In this document: piece by piece, positions 15,990 to 24,319 of the stretch
Layout of the letters: the number at the start of each line of letters is the position of its first letter
Numbering within the stretch: the first letter of the stretch is position 1
Assembly: GCF_007005445.1 (NCBI RefSeq)
Contig: NZ_CP041387.1
Span: 3,497,001 to 3,561,000, forward strand
Reading direction: 5' to 3'
DNA length: 64,000 bases
Origin: Rhodopseudomonas palustris
Lineage (GTDB): Bacteria; Pseudomonadota; Alphaproteobacteria; Rhizobiales; Xanthobacteraceae
Position numbers and translations under genes: made by a program
Notes under the pieces: model-generated
What the model saw: the letters and a program-made list of their open reading frames with translations, nothing else
The model's database searches: none
What the model was told of the DNA's origin: nothing

Positions 15990-17045
15990 GTGACAACCAT
16001 CGTATCGCGACGCCGCTTCGGACAGCTCGCCGCCGGCTTCGCCGCCACCATGCCGCTCGCGGCACCGTCGATCCTGCACGCGCAGGCAGGCGACGTCGTC
16101 AAGATGTGCTGGTTCAACACCACCACCGTCTCGGCCCAGATCGCCCATGTGCTGATGCGCACCGACATCGCGGAGCGTAACGGCCTGAAGATGGAGATGA
16201 TCCAGCTCGCCGCCTCGCCGGCGATCACCGAGGCGCTGGTCTCCGGCGCCGGCGATATCGGCACGCTGTCCGATTTCGCCGCCGTCACCACGATAGCGAT
16301 CGGCGCGCCGGTCACCACCGTGTCGTCGCAGGCGATCTTCCGCTCCGCGGTACTGACCACCAAGAAGTCCGGCATCACCGATCTCGCCGGCCTCAAGGGC
16401 AAGCAGATCTACGGCACCTTCGGAATCACCGCATTCCAGAACGCGCAGGAAGCCGTGCTGAAGGCCGGGCTGGTCCCGGGCAAGGACGTCACCTTCGTCA
16501 ATGTCGGCCCGGCCGAACTCGCCGACGCCGTCGGCGCGCAGCGGATCGACGCGTTCTTCACCTACGATCCGTTCGTGTCGTTCTTCGAAAACGCCGGCCA
16601 CGCCCAGGTGGTGTCGCAGAACGTGACGCCGGTGATCGTGCTGGCCGCCAACAACCGTTTCTTCAAGGATCGCCCCGCGGTGCTGAAGCGGATGCTGAAG
16701 GCGAACTCCGAGGCGCTGTTCTTCGCCAGCCAGAACCACGATCTGGTCAACGGCTGGTTCCGCACCCTGGAGCCCGCCAAGAACATTCCGGTCGAAGTGC
16801 TGGAGAAGGCGTCGAGCTACGATCCGGCGTGGAGCGCCAAGTCGTTCACCGACATCAAGGCGACGCTGACTCCGGCGCAAATCGCCAAGATGGATTTGCT
16901 CGCCAAATGGGGCGTCGAGAACAAGCTGCTGCCGCGCGTGCCGGAGGTCAGCAAATTCGTCGACACCACGATCGCCAGCGCAGTCGACAAGGAAGCGGCG
17001 GCGCAGGGCTTCGACCCGAAGAGCGTGAAGATCACCCGGGCCTGA
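15990..17045 (+). CDS. ABC transporter substrate-binding protein, NitT/TauT type, Tat signal
   Basis: A 351-residue periplasmic binding protein with a GTG start at 15990 preceded by AAAAGGGGG. The N-terminus SRRRFGQLAAGFAATMPLAA is a clear twin-arginine signal cleaved near LHAQA. SPAITEALVSGAGDIGTLSDFA and DLAGLKGKQIYGTFG are characteristic of NMT1/SsuA/TauA-like proteins. It starts 3 bases after the ATPase stop, so the three transporter genes are translationally linked. The following enzymes suggest uptake of a compound that is then processed by a nitrilase. Confidence 0.9.
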   Translation: MTTIVSRRRFGQLAAGFAATMPLAAPSILHAQAGDVVKMCWFNTTTVSAQIAHVLMRTDIAERNGLKMEMIQLAASPAITEALVSGAGDIGTLSDFAAVTTIAIGAPVTTVSSQAIFRSAVLTTKKSGITDLAGLKGKQIYGTFGITAFQNAQEAVLKAGLVPGKDVTFVNVGPAELADAVGAQRIDAFFTYDPFVSFFENAGHAQVVSQNVTPVIVLAANNRFFKDRPAVLKRMLKANSEALFFASQNHDLVNGWFRTLEPAKNIPVEVLEKASSYDPAWSAKSFTDIKATLTPAQIAKMDLLAKWGVENKLLPRVPEVSKFVDTTIASAVDKEAAAQGFDPKSVKITRA

Positions 17046-17101
17046 GAACGAACATCACGTCCGAACCTTCTGCCAATGGATTTTGGTACATCTCTCAACC
17101 T

Positions 17102-17190
17102 CGTCATGGCCGGCCTCGTGCCGGCCATCCACGCCTTGCAGCTTGGACCGCAAGATAGACGTGGATGGCCGGGACAAGCCCGGCCATGAC
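17102..17190. repeat. REP-like dispersed palindrome, copy 1
   Basis: GTCATGGCCGGCCTCGTGCC ... ACGTGGATGGCCGGGACAAG then CCCGGCCATGAC: an imperfect palindrome of about 89 bases whose ends are GTCATGGCCGG and CCGGCCATGAC. The same element occurs at 29115-29203 with substitutions mainly in the middle. It splits the binding-protein gene from the flavin reductase gene. A spurious ORF beginning MAGLVPAIHV runs through it on the minus strand. Confidence 0.85.
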
Positions 17191-17236
17191 GGATAACTGA
17201 CTTTCACCCGCGCAGCGCCGCGGTGGCAGGATCGTG

Positions 17237-17965
17237 ATGAGTACTACGCTGATATCATCTCCGGTCGATGTGTTAGATCGGCCGAGCGACAAGCCCTTCG
17301 CCAGCGTCGAACAGCCGCAGCGCCACTTCGACTTCGCCCAGATGTCCGGCGCTGATCGCTATCGCCTGCTCGCCTCCACCATCATGCCTCGCCCGATCGC
17401 GTGGGTCGTCACGCGCGCGCCCGGCGGCTGCATCAACGCCGCGCCCTACTCGTTCTTCAACATGTTCGGCGCCGACCGCCCCGTGGTCGCGCTTGGTATT
17501 CTGGCGCGGCCCGATTCTCCCAAGGACACCGCCGCCAACATCCGCTCCACCGGCGAATTCGTCGTCAATCTGGTTCCATTCAATCTGGTCGAGGCGATGA
17601 ACGCGACCTGCGTCGAAGCTCCGCCGGAGATCGACGAGCTCGATCTCGCGGGGCTGGAGACGCTGCCGAGCGTCGCCATTGCCCCGCCGCGCATCGCCGC
17701 CTCTCCGGTCGCATTCGAATGTCGCCTGACGCACTGGCTCGACACCGGCCCCGGCCAGGTGATGGTGGTCGGCGAGGTGCTGCACGCGCACTACGCTCAG
17801 CACGTCCTGACCGGCGATCCGGAGCGCCCGCGCGTCGACCACGCCGCGCTCGATCTGGTCGGCCGGATGCACGGCGCCTCCGCCTACACCCGCACCCGCG
17901 ACCTGTTCGATCTCGACCGTCCGCTCTGGCAGGACGCGCAGATCATCTCCACCACCGCATCATAG
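17237..17965 (+). CDS. Flavin reductase-like (FMN-binding split barrel) protein
   Basis: A 242-residue protein of the DIM6/NTAB flavin reductase-like family. After about 35 variable residues it has YRLLASTIMPRPIAWVVTR, then NAAPYSFFNMFGADRPVV and STGEFVVNLVPFNLVEAMN, the FMN-contacting parts of the split barrel. Members bind FMN and reduce it or act as flavoenzymes. A GTG one codon earlier (17234) is possible; GGCAGGA before the ATG serves as ribosome site. It lies between the ABC transporter and the nitrilase, 11 bases ahead of the latter, so it probably acts on the same catabolic route. No monooxygenase partner is seen in the operon. Confidence 0.85.
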   Translation: MSTTLISSPVDVLDRPSDKPFASVEQPQRHFDFAQMSGADRYRLLASTIMPRPIAWVVTRAPGGCINAAPYSFFNMFGADRPVVALGILARPDSPKDTAANIRSTGEFVVNLVPFNLVEAMNATCVEAPPEIDELDLAGLETLPSVAIAPPRIAASPVAFECRLTHWLDTGPGQVMVVGEVLHAHYAQHVLTGDPERPRVDHAALDLVGRMHGASAYTRTRDLFDLDRPLWQDAQIISTTAS

Positions 17966-17976
17966 GGACTCATCAA

Positions 17977-18930
17977 ATGGCCAAGTTGAAAGTCGCGGCA
18001 GTTCAGGCGACGACCGTTCCGTTCGACGCCGCGGCCGCGACCGCCCGCACCGTCGCGTTGCTCGGGGACGCCGCCGCCAAAGGCGCGAAGATCGTGGTGT
18101 TTCCGGAAGCCTTCATCGGCGGCTATCCGAAGGGCCTCGATTTCGGCTGCGCTATCGGCCGGCGCACGCCGGAAGGCCGCGAGGATTTCGCCCGCTACGT
18201 CCGCGGCGCCATCACCATCCCCGGCCCGGAGGTCGACCAGCTCGTCGCCGCCTGCGCCGAGCACGATATCCACGCCGTGGTCGGCGTGATCGAGCGCGAC
18301 GGCGGCACGCTGTATTGCACGGCATTGTATCTGGCCCCGACCGGCCTGCTCGGCATCCATCGCAAGATCATGCCGACAGGCTCGGAGCGGCTGGTGTGGG
18401 GCTTCGGCGACGGCTCGACCCTGACGGTGGTCGATACGCCCTACGGCCGGCTCGGCGGCGCGATCTGCTGGGAGCACTACATGCCGCTGATGCGCGCCGC
18501 CTACTACGCCAAGGGCGTGCAGATCTGGGCGGCACCGACCGCCGACGACCGCGAGACCTGGATCGCCACCATGCGCCACATCGCGCTGGAAGGCCGCTGC
18601 TTCGTGATCGGCGCCTGCCAGGTGATGCGGCGCTCGGACTTCCCGGCCGACTATGCCAGTCGGATCGAGGCCGGTCCCGACGAGTGGATGATGCACGGCC
18701 GCTCGGTGATCGTCGGTCCGCTCGGCGAAATCCTGGCGGGTCCGCTGCTCGACGAGGAGGGCATCCTCACCGCGGACATCGACACCGACGACATTCTCGG
18801 AGCGACGCTGGACTTCGATGCGGTCGGTCACTATTCGCGACCGGATCTGTTCACCCTGCAGGTCGACGAACGGCCGCAGACCCCGGTGGCGTTCGGCGGC
18901 AAATCTGGCGCGGGTGACAGCGCCGCCTGA
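17977..18930 (+). CDS. Nitrilase (aliphatic/aromatic nitrilase family)
   Basis: A 317-residue carbon-nitrogen hydrolase. The catalytic triad is visible as Glu44 (FPEAFIGGYPKG), Lys130 (HRKIMPTGSERLVWGFGDG) and Cys164 (GGAICWEHYMPLMR). The CWEHYMP motif and 317-residue length place it in branch 1, true nitrilases that convert nitriles to carboxylate plus ammonia, rather than amidases or carbamoylases. It is cytosolic and probably forms a spiral oligomer as family members do. As last gene of the TrmB-controlled operon it would release ammonia from a nitrile brought in by the ABC transporter. The actual nitrile cannot be read from the sequence. Confidence 0.93.
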   Translation: MAKLKVAAVQATTVPFDAAAATARTVALLGDAAAKGAKIVVFPEAFIGGYPKGLDFGCAIGRRTPEGREDFARYVRGAITIPGPEVDQLVAACAEHDIHAVVGVIERDGGTLYCTALYLAPTGLLGIHRKIMPTGSERLVWGFGDGSTLTVVDTPYGRLGGAICWEHYMPLMRAAYYAKGVQIWAAPTADDRETWIATMRHIALEGRCFVIGACQVMRRSDFPADYASRIEAGPDEWMMHGRSVIVGPLGEILAGPLLDEEGILTADIDTDDILGATLDFDAVGHYSRPDLFTLQVDERPQTPVAFGGKSGAGDSAA

Positions 18931-18971
18931 GCGGCGGCAAGCGAGCGTAGCGCGCCGCACACGGCGGGCGA

Positions 18972-21647
18972 TCAGCCCGCTTCGCGTGCGCGCGCCGGAG
19001 CGCTGTCTTCGAGCGGGTCGAGCCCGACCAGCCAGCGATACTGATCGATCGGCGCCGGCTTGCCGATCAGATAGCCCTGCACCGCGTCGCAGGCCTCGTC
19101 GACCAGGAAGTCGAGCTGATCCTGGGTCTCGACGCCCTCGGCCACCAGCGTCACGCCGAGACCGTGTCCGAGCCCGATCACGGCGCGGACGATCGCGGCC
19201 GATTGCGGATTGCGGCCGAGATTCATGATAAAGGCGCGATCGATCTTGATCTTGTCGAACGGGAACGCTTGCAGATAGGTCAGCGAGGAATAGCCGCTGC
19301 CGAAATCGTCCATCGACACCCGGACGCCGAGCGCCTTCAGCCGGCGCAGCAGCGACAGGCCGCGATCAAAGTCGTCGATCAGCACGCCTTCGGTGATCTC
19401 CAGCTCCAGCCGCCCGGGCTCCAACCCGGTCTGCAACAGCACGCCATGGACGAAGGCGACCAGATCGGTGTTGAGGAACTGCGCCGGCGACAGGTTGACG
19501 GCGACCTGCAACGGACGCGCCCAGGACGCTGCCTGACGGCAGGCCTCGCGCAGGATCCATTCGCCCAACTCGACGATCAGCCCGCTCTCCTCCGCGAGCG
19601 GAATGAACTCGCTCGGCGGCACGAAGCCGCGGGTCGGATGCCGCCACCGGGTCAGCGCTTCGAAGCCGACGATATCGTTGTTGCCGACCCGCTTGGTGCT
19701 CGACGCCTGCGGCTGGTAGTACAGCGACATCTCGCCGTTACGGATGGCATTCGACAGATCCTGATGCAGCACCCGCCGGTCGCGGATCTGCATGTCCATC
19801 TCCGGCTCGAACACCGTGACCGAGCCGCGCGCTTTTGCCTTAGCGCGGAACAGCGCGGCGCCGGCATTGGCGAGCAGCGAGGCCGCATCGGTGCCGTTGG
19901 CGGGGAACAGCGCAATGCCGGTGGTGACGCCGATCCGAACCGTCTTGCCGTCGATGACGAAGCCCGGGACCAGCGCCTTCGCCACCATGCTGGCCAGTTC
20001 GCGGGCCGCGGCCGGCTGCGGGCCGTCGATGATCAGGCCGAATTCGTCGCCGGACAGACGCGCCACCACGCCGCCGCGCGCAGCCCATTCGATCCGCCGC
20101 GCCACCTCGACCAGCAGCTTGTCGCCGATCGCGTGGCCGAACACGTCGTTGATTTCCTTCAGACCGTCGAGGTCGACGCTGAGCACGGCGAATTCGTCGA
20201 CCGCATTGTCGCACGCCTCGATCATCTGGGTCAGCGACTTGAGGAACGCATCACGGTTCGGCAAGTCGGTAAGGCCGTCGTGGTACGCCATGTGGGCCAT
20301 CCGCGCCTCGGTCTGGCGTCGGTCGGTGACATCGACATGGGTCTTGATCAGATAGTGCGCCTGATCGGCCTCGTCGGTGACGGTCATGCGCCGGGTGACG
20401 AACAGGCGCAGTCCGCCGGCGGTCGAGATCGGATGCTCCTCGACCACCAGGCCGCCCTTGCGGATCGCCAGTTCGTCGCGCTCGGCGATCAGTCGCGCTT
20501 CCTTGGTGTTGAAGATTTCAGCGGTGGTCAGCCCGGTGGCGTCTTCGCGGCGACGATTGAAGATGATCTCCGCGCCGCGATTGGCGAGCACGTAGCGGCC
20601 GTCCGCGGTGTTCTGCACCGTCAGCGCCACCGGAATGTTGTCGATCACCAGCTCGAGAAACCGCTTGGTCTTTTCCAGTTCGATCGACAGCGCGCGCCGG
20701 TTGGTGACGTCCTCGAACAGCGCAATCAGGAATTCCGGCTCTCCGCGTTCGTTGCGGGCCACCACGCGGTTGCTGGCGAGAACGCGCTCGCCTTGCCCGA
20801 TCTCGACGGTGAGTTCGGAGGTGTCGGAGCCGGCGCTGGATTGCAGCGCGCTCCGGTCCGCCTCGCGGATGTTTGCGGCCGAACGCGGCGGATACAGATC
20901 GTCGGCGGTGGATCCGATGATTCGGTCGCGGCTCAGGCCTGACAACGTCTCGAACGCGCGATTGGCCAGGATGTAGCGACCGTCGTCGATGGTCTTGGCG
21001 GCGACGCAAACCGGAATGTTGTCGATCACCGATTCCAGGAATTGCTTGGTGGTGGAGAGCTCCCTGGTGACCCGGCGCAGTTCGCTGCAGTCGTCATGGG
21101 TGGCGATCGTGCCGCCGTTGGCGAGCCGGGAGAATTTGACCTGGATGCAGCGCCCGTCGGGAAGCTCGGACACGTAGCCGCCCGGCAATCCGGCGTTCCG
21201 GTAGAAGTCGTCGTTGGACACATCGAGCATGCCGCGAGCGCGGCGTAGCGTCAGCAATTCGCGGCCGTGCAGGCCGCGCGGCACCTCGGCACGAGTCAGC
21301 CGATACATCTCGAGGTAGCGATCGTTGCAGAACACGATGCGGCCGGATGCGTCCGCGATCACGACGCCCTGCTGCAGCTTGTTGAGCACCGAATCGACCA
21401 GCATGTTCTTGCGGCGCTGGGCGCGGCGCTGCTTGCGCAGCATCGAGGTCGCCCACAGCGCGATCGCGCACATGAACGACGCGACGACCAGGCCGCCGAT
21501 CAGCAGTCCCCAGACGACCTCCGGCTCGCTCCCCCCCAAATAGCTCGGCGGGGCAAGATTCTCTGCCGCGATCGCACCCGAAGGAAGACCGGTCGTCACC
21601 GCAGCCAATCCTGCGCCCCTACCCGCCTTCCCAATCCACGCCACCAT
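18972..21647 (-). CDS. PAS-GGDEF-EAL signalling protein
   Basis: From ATG 21647 the product is about 891 residues: signal-like segment (MVAWIGKAGRGAGLAAVTTG), a membrane helix (VVWGLLIGGLVVASFMCAIALW), three PAS-like units (LQQGVVIADASGRIVFCNDR; VIDNIPVCVAAKTIDDG; VIDNIPVALTVQNTADG), then GGDEF and EAL domains. The cyclase signature is SGDEF with no RxxD inhibition site five residues upstream. The EAL domain keeps FEALTRW, VNLSP, ELEITEG, DDFGSGYSSL, KIKID and AEGVET, so phosphodiesterase activity against c-di-GMP is likely. In-frame ATGs upstream (21707, 21737) are alternative starts. It appears monocistronic, divergent from the LhgO-like gene. Confidence 0.9.
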   Translation of the reverse strand: MVAWIGKAGRGAGLAAVTTGLPSGAIAAENLAPPSYLGGSEPEVVWGLLIGGLVVASFMCAIALWATSMLRKQRRAQRRKNMLVDSVLNKLQQGVVIADASGRIVFCNDRYLEMYRLTRAEVPRGLHGRELLTLRRARGMLDVSNDDFYRNAGLPGGYVSELPDGRCIQVKFSRLANGGTIATHDDCSELRRVTRELSTTKQFLESVIDNIPVCVAAKTIDDGRYILANRAFETLSGLSRDRIIGSTADDLYPPRSAANIREADRSALQSSAGSDTSELTVEIGQGERVLASNRVVARNERGEPEFLIALFEDVTNRRALSIELEKTKRFLELVIDNIPVALTVQNTADGRYVLANRGAEIIFNRRREDATGLTTAEIFNTKEARLIAERDELAIRKGGLVVEEHPISTAGGLRLFVTRRMTVTDEADQAHYLIKTHVDVTDRRQTEARMAHMAYHDGLTDLPNRDAFLKSLTQMIEACDNAVDEFAVLSVDLDGLKEINDVFGHAIGDKLLVEVARRIEWAARGGVVARLSGDEFGLIIDGPQPAAARELASMVAKALVPGFVIDGKTVRIGVTTGIALFPANGTDAASLLANAGAALFRAKAKARGSVTVFEPEMDMQIRDRRVLHQDLSNAIRNGEMSLYYQPQASSTKRVGNNDIVGFEALTRWRHPTRGFVPPSEFIPLAEESGLIVELGEWILREACRQAASWARPLQVAVNLSPAQFLNTDLVAFVHGVLLQTGLEPGRLELEITEGVLIDDFDRGLSLLRRLKALGVRVSMDDFGSGYSSLTYLQAFPFDKIKIDRAFIMNLGRNPQSAAIVRAVIGLGHGLGVTLVAEGVETQDQLDFLVDEACDAVQGYLIGKPAPIDQYRWLVGLDPLEDSAPARAREAG

Positions 21648-21816
21648 AGAACACCCAGAAATTGCAATCGGAGTGTGATGCAAGAGACCTTTGGAACATG
21701 TAAACACCATCGGCCGGGCGGGGTGGTAACGCGGCAATTTTCATCAATTGACCCGGGATGGTTAACCCCGTCATAAGCTCCGCTCGGGACAGGATCACCA
21801 ACCAAGAGTGCGAGTG

Positions 21817-22917
21817 ATGGAAGAAGTTGACTGCGTCGTGGTCGGCGCGGGCGTGGTCGGTCTGGCGATCGCGCGGAAGCTGGCGCAGCAGGGCCGCGAA
21901 GTGATCGTGGTCGAGGCCGCGGAATCGATCGGCACCGGCACCTCGTCCCGCAACAGCGAAGTGATCCATGCCGGGATTTACTATCGGGCGGGCAGCCTGA
22001 TGGCGCGGCTCTGCGTCGCCGGCCGGCACGCCCTGTACGATTACTGCGCCGACCACGGCGTCGCCTACCGGCGTTGCGGCAAGCTGATCGTCGCCACCAA
22101 CGCGGCGGAAGCCGACAAATTGGAGTCGATCCGCGCCCACGCCGCCGCCAACGGCGTCGACGACATGCGCGTGCTCGACGGCACCGAAGCGAAGGCGATC
22201 GAGCCGACGCTCGCCTGTGTCGCGGCGCTGCTGTCGCCGTCGACCGGGATCGTCGACAGTCACGGTTACATGCTGTCGCTGCGTGGCGACGCCGAAGCGG
22301 CCGGCGCGGCGTTCGCGTTTCACGCGCCGCTGCTGTCGGCGCGCCGCGAAGGTGGATCTCTGGTGCTCGAGATCGGCGGCGAGACGCCGATGACCCTCGG
22401 CTGCCGACTGCTGATCAATGCGGCCGGCCTCGGTGCCCCCGCGGTGGCGCGCACGATCGCCACGATGCCGCCGGAACTGGTGCCGACGGCGTATCTCGCG
22501 AAGGGCAACTACTTCACCTGCAGCGCGCGTGCGCCGTTTACGCACCTGATCTATCCAGTGCCGGAGCCGGGCGGGCTCGGCGTGCATCTGACGCTGGATC
22601 TGGGCGGTCAGGCCAAGTTCGGGCCCGATGTCGAATGGATCGACGAGGTCGACTACGTGGTCGACCCCGCGCGCGCGGCCCGGTTCTATCCGGCGATCCG
22701 CAAATACTGGCCGGATCTGCCGGACGGCGCGTTGTCGCCGGGCTACTCCGGCATCCGGCCGAAGATCGTGCCGCCGGCGGTCGCCGTGCAGGACTTCGTG
22801 GTGCAAAGCCCGGCCGAGCACGGGGTAGCCGGGCTGATCAACCTGTTCGGGATCGAATCGCCCGGCCTCACCGCCTCTTTGGCGATTGCCGACCATGTCG
22901 CCGATCTCACCGGCTGA
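21817..22917 (+). CDS. lhgO: FAD-dependent L-2-hydroxyglutarate oxidase-like protein
   Basis: A 366-residue FAD oxidoreductase of the DAO family. The dinucleotide fold opens [20 protein letters not shown], followed by [24 protein letters not shown], the stretch typical of LhgO/L2HGDH enzymes, and near the end SGIRPKIV and [19 protein letters not shown]. The expected reaction is oxidation of L-2-hydroxyglutarate to 2-oxoglutarate with electrons going to the quinone pool. A GTG three codons upstream (21808) is an alternative start. Substrate specificity among related hydroxyacid oxidases cannot be settled from motifs. It has no operon partner: the gene after it is a broken remnant. Confidence 0.85.
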   Translation: MEEVDCVVVGAGVVGLAIARKLAQQGREVIVVEAAESIGTGTSSRNSEVIHAGIYYRAGSLMARLCVAGRHALYDYCADHGVAYRRCGKLIVATNAAEADKLESIRAHAAANGVDDMRVLDGTEAKAIEPTLACVAALLSPSTGIVDSHGYMLSLRGDAEAAGAAFAFHAPLLSARREGGSLVLEIGGETPMTLGCRLLINAAGLGAPAVARTIATMPPELVPTAYLAKGNYFTCSARAPFTHLIYPVPEPGGLGVHLTLDLGGQAKFGPDVEWIDEVDYVVDPARAARFYPAIRKYWPDLPDGALSPGYSGIRPKIVPPAVAVQDFVVQSPAEHGVAGLINLFGIESPGLTASLAIADHVADLTG

Positions 22918-22955
22918 TCGGAGATCCGCGCGACGATCTGTGTCGGGACAACATC

Positions 22956-23119
22956 ATGAAGCTGGCGCTTTCGATCGAGGATCTGGAGCTGCCGATGTTG
23001 CTGCCGGGCATCAAGGTCCGACCACGGCGGGCGATCATCTTCCGATCGAGCAGGTCCAGTTCGTGCGCTTCACCGCCAAGCAGTGGGAACGGTTCAAAGA
23101 CGTGCTGTCGACCAAATGA
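22956..23119 (+). pseudogene. Frameshifted C-terminal remnant of a branched-chain amino acid binding protein
   Basis: ATG 22956 reads MKLALSIEDLELPMLLPGIK in one frame; about 30 bases later another frame continues DHLPIEQVQFVRFTAKQWER and then FKDVLSTK before TGA at 23117. Joined, they resemble the end of LivK/urea-type periplasmic binding proteins, whose tails commonly read ...PGIKINTSPxDFHPIKQMQLxRFDG..W..FGDV. The N-terminal 300 or more residues of such a protein are absent: upstream is the intact lhgO gene. I therefore call it a decayed 3' fragment. Rated on pattern recall, without alignment. Confidence 0.65.
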
Positions 23120-23573
23120 CGCCGGCATCGTGTCTGCCACCGGCGGCGCGGACCGTCCGAAGCGATCCGCATCGGCTTCAGTCGATACATGATTTCACTA
23201 TGAGGATTTCGGGGTGAGGATTTCGGGGCGAGGTCCACGCCCTGCGCGCAAGGGGATGAGTGATCAGTCCCCCTTTTCGGCATTCGGCCTATTTGGATTC
23301 GGCTTCTTTTGAGGCTTTGGGGTTCGGTCCATCAGCGGCATTGGACCACGAGATGACCTTCATCTCGGCGATTGCCGATCACGTCGCCTCATCGGGACGG
23401 CATGACCGGCGCAGATCGCAGTCAGATCGGGATCGCTCAAGTCCCTCTGGCGCCGCCCGGAAGGCTCTTCGGCGTCAGAGGCGAACGAGAATCCCGCAGG
23501 CTGTACCTTGCGCCTGACGTGCATCGCGCACGAAGAGCGCCGGCTCAGCTTTGTTGCAGTGCGGTGAGGAAGT
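23120..23573. other. Gene-poor region with a tandem 14-base duplication
   Basis: About 450 bases between the pseudogene and a YdcH gene. It contains a perfect tandem repeat of TGAGGATTTCGGGG (23201-23214 and 23215-23228). An 85-codon frame (23260-23517) has no recognisable domain and a composition unlike real proteins, so it is not annotated. This looks like decaying sequence next to the LivK-like remnant. Confidence 0.5.
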
Positions 23574-23756
23574 TCAGTGGAGGCTGGTGGTGGTCTGCTT
23601 CAGCTTCACGATTTGATCCCGAACCATCAGCTTGCGGCGTTTCAGATCGGCGATACGCGTATCGTCCGTGGAGGGATGGGCGAGAGCGTCGTGCAATTCG
23701 TTCTCCAGAACCTTGTGCTTGCGTTCCAGTTCGACGAGATGTGCCTGAATTGCCAT
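23574..23756 (-). CDS. YdcH family (DUF465) small protein, copy 1
   Basis: A 60-residue protein beginning MAIQAHLVELERKHKVLENE and ending in LKRRKLMVRDQIVKLK. The pattern (short helix, His/Lys-rich turn, then IADLKRRKLMVRDQI) is the DUF465/YdcH signature, a predicted helical hairpin of unknown function common in proteobacteria. CATACGAAACCTCC on the plus strand places a GGAGG ribosome site before the ATG at 23756. A second YdcH gene is encoded on the opposite strand at 24113-24319. Confidence 0.88.
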   Translation of the reverse strand: MAIQAHLVELERKHKVLENELHDALAHPSTDDTRIADLKRRKLMVRDQIVKLKQTTTSLH

Positions 23757-24112
23757 ACGAAACCTCCTCTATTGGTGAGACTGAGTTTCCATCCGGACGA
23801 AGAAGTGTACATCTCTGGTGGCTTCTGTCGATAGGTCTTGAAATACGCGCGTCATAATTTCGCGGCCGACTTGAAATGATTCGAGCTCGTCCATGTGCCT
23901 CGGAAACACCCGAGGATGCGAGCAAACCGCGTGCATTCGGCAATTCACCGACCCCATCCCGGGATTATTCACCTGACGAAGGTCGTACTCGGCGCAATGC
24001 GGAACGGCGCCGCTTGCTCGCAACGCCGCAAAGGCGATAATGACGCCGAACTGATCGACATTCCTCCGCAACCGGCCTTCAGTTCGTGAGCCGGTTCAAG
24101 CCGACACTGATC
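23757..24112. other. Divergent intergenic region between two YdcH genes
   Basis: About 355 bases between divergent small genes. It should hold both promoters. I see no gene, strong palindrome or repeat in it. Confidence 0.4.
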
Positions 24113-24319
24113 ATGACCGACGAAGACGAGGGCGACCTCGGTGCCGAGCTGGCCAGACTGCAACAAGAGCATCGCGATCTCGACGCCGCGATCGATGCGC
24201 TGCATCATTCGCCGGCACCCGATCTGTTGCGGCTGCAGCGATTGAAAAAGCGAAAGCTGGCACTGCGCGATCGCATCTCCTTCATCGAAGATCAGATCAC
24301 GCCCGACATCATCGCCTGA
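24113..24319 (+). CDS. YdcH family (DUF465) small protein, copy 2
   Basis: A 68-residue protein from ATG 24113 (MTDEDEGDLGAELARLQQEH ... LLRLQRLKKRKLALRDRISF). It shares the DUF465 pattern of paired helices around an LKKRKLALRDRI block with the divergent copy at 23574-23756, although the N-termini differ. A GTG start nine codons earlier (24086) is possible; neither has a strong ribosome site. Its last 11 bases overlap tail to tail with the diguanylate cyclase gene on the other strand. Function unknown. Confidence 0.8.
   Translation: MTDEDEGDLGAELARLQQEHRDLDAAIDALHHSPAPDLLRLQRLKKRKLALRDRISFIEDQITPDIIA

Noticed and set aside
15006..16880. 624-codon minus-strand frame opposite the ABC ATPase and binding protein genes
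   Set aside because: Shadow of genes with clear Walker and Tat motifs.
17104..17292. Small minus-strand ORF beginning MAGLVPAIHV
   Set aside because: It is the translation of the REP-like palindrome; such ORFs are a known artefact of this repeat type.
23260..23517. 85-codon plus-strand ORF in the gene-poor region
   Set aside because: No domain, no ribosome site and Arg/Ser-rich shadow-like composition.
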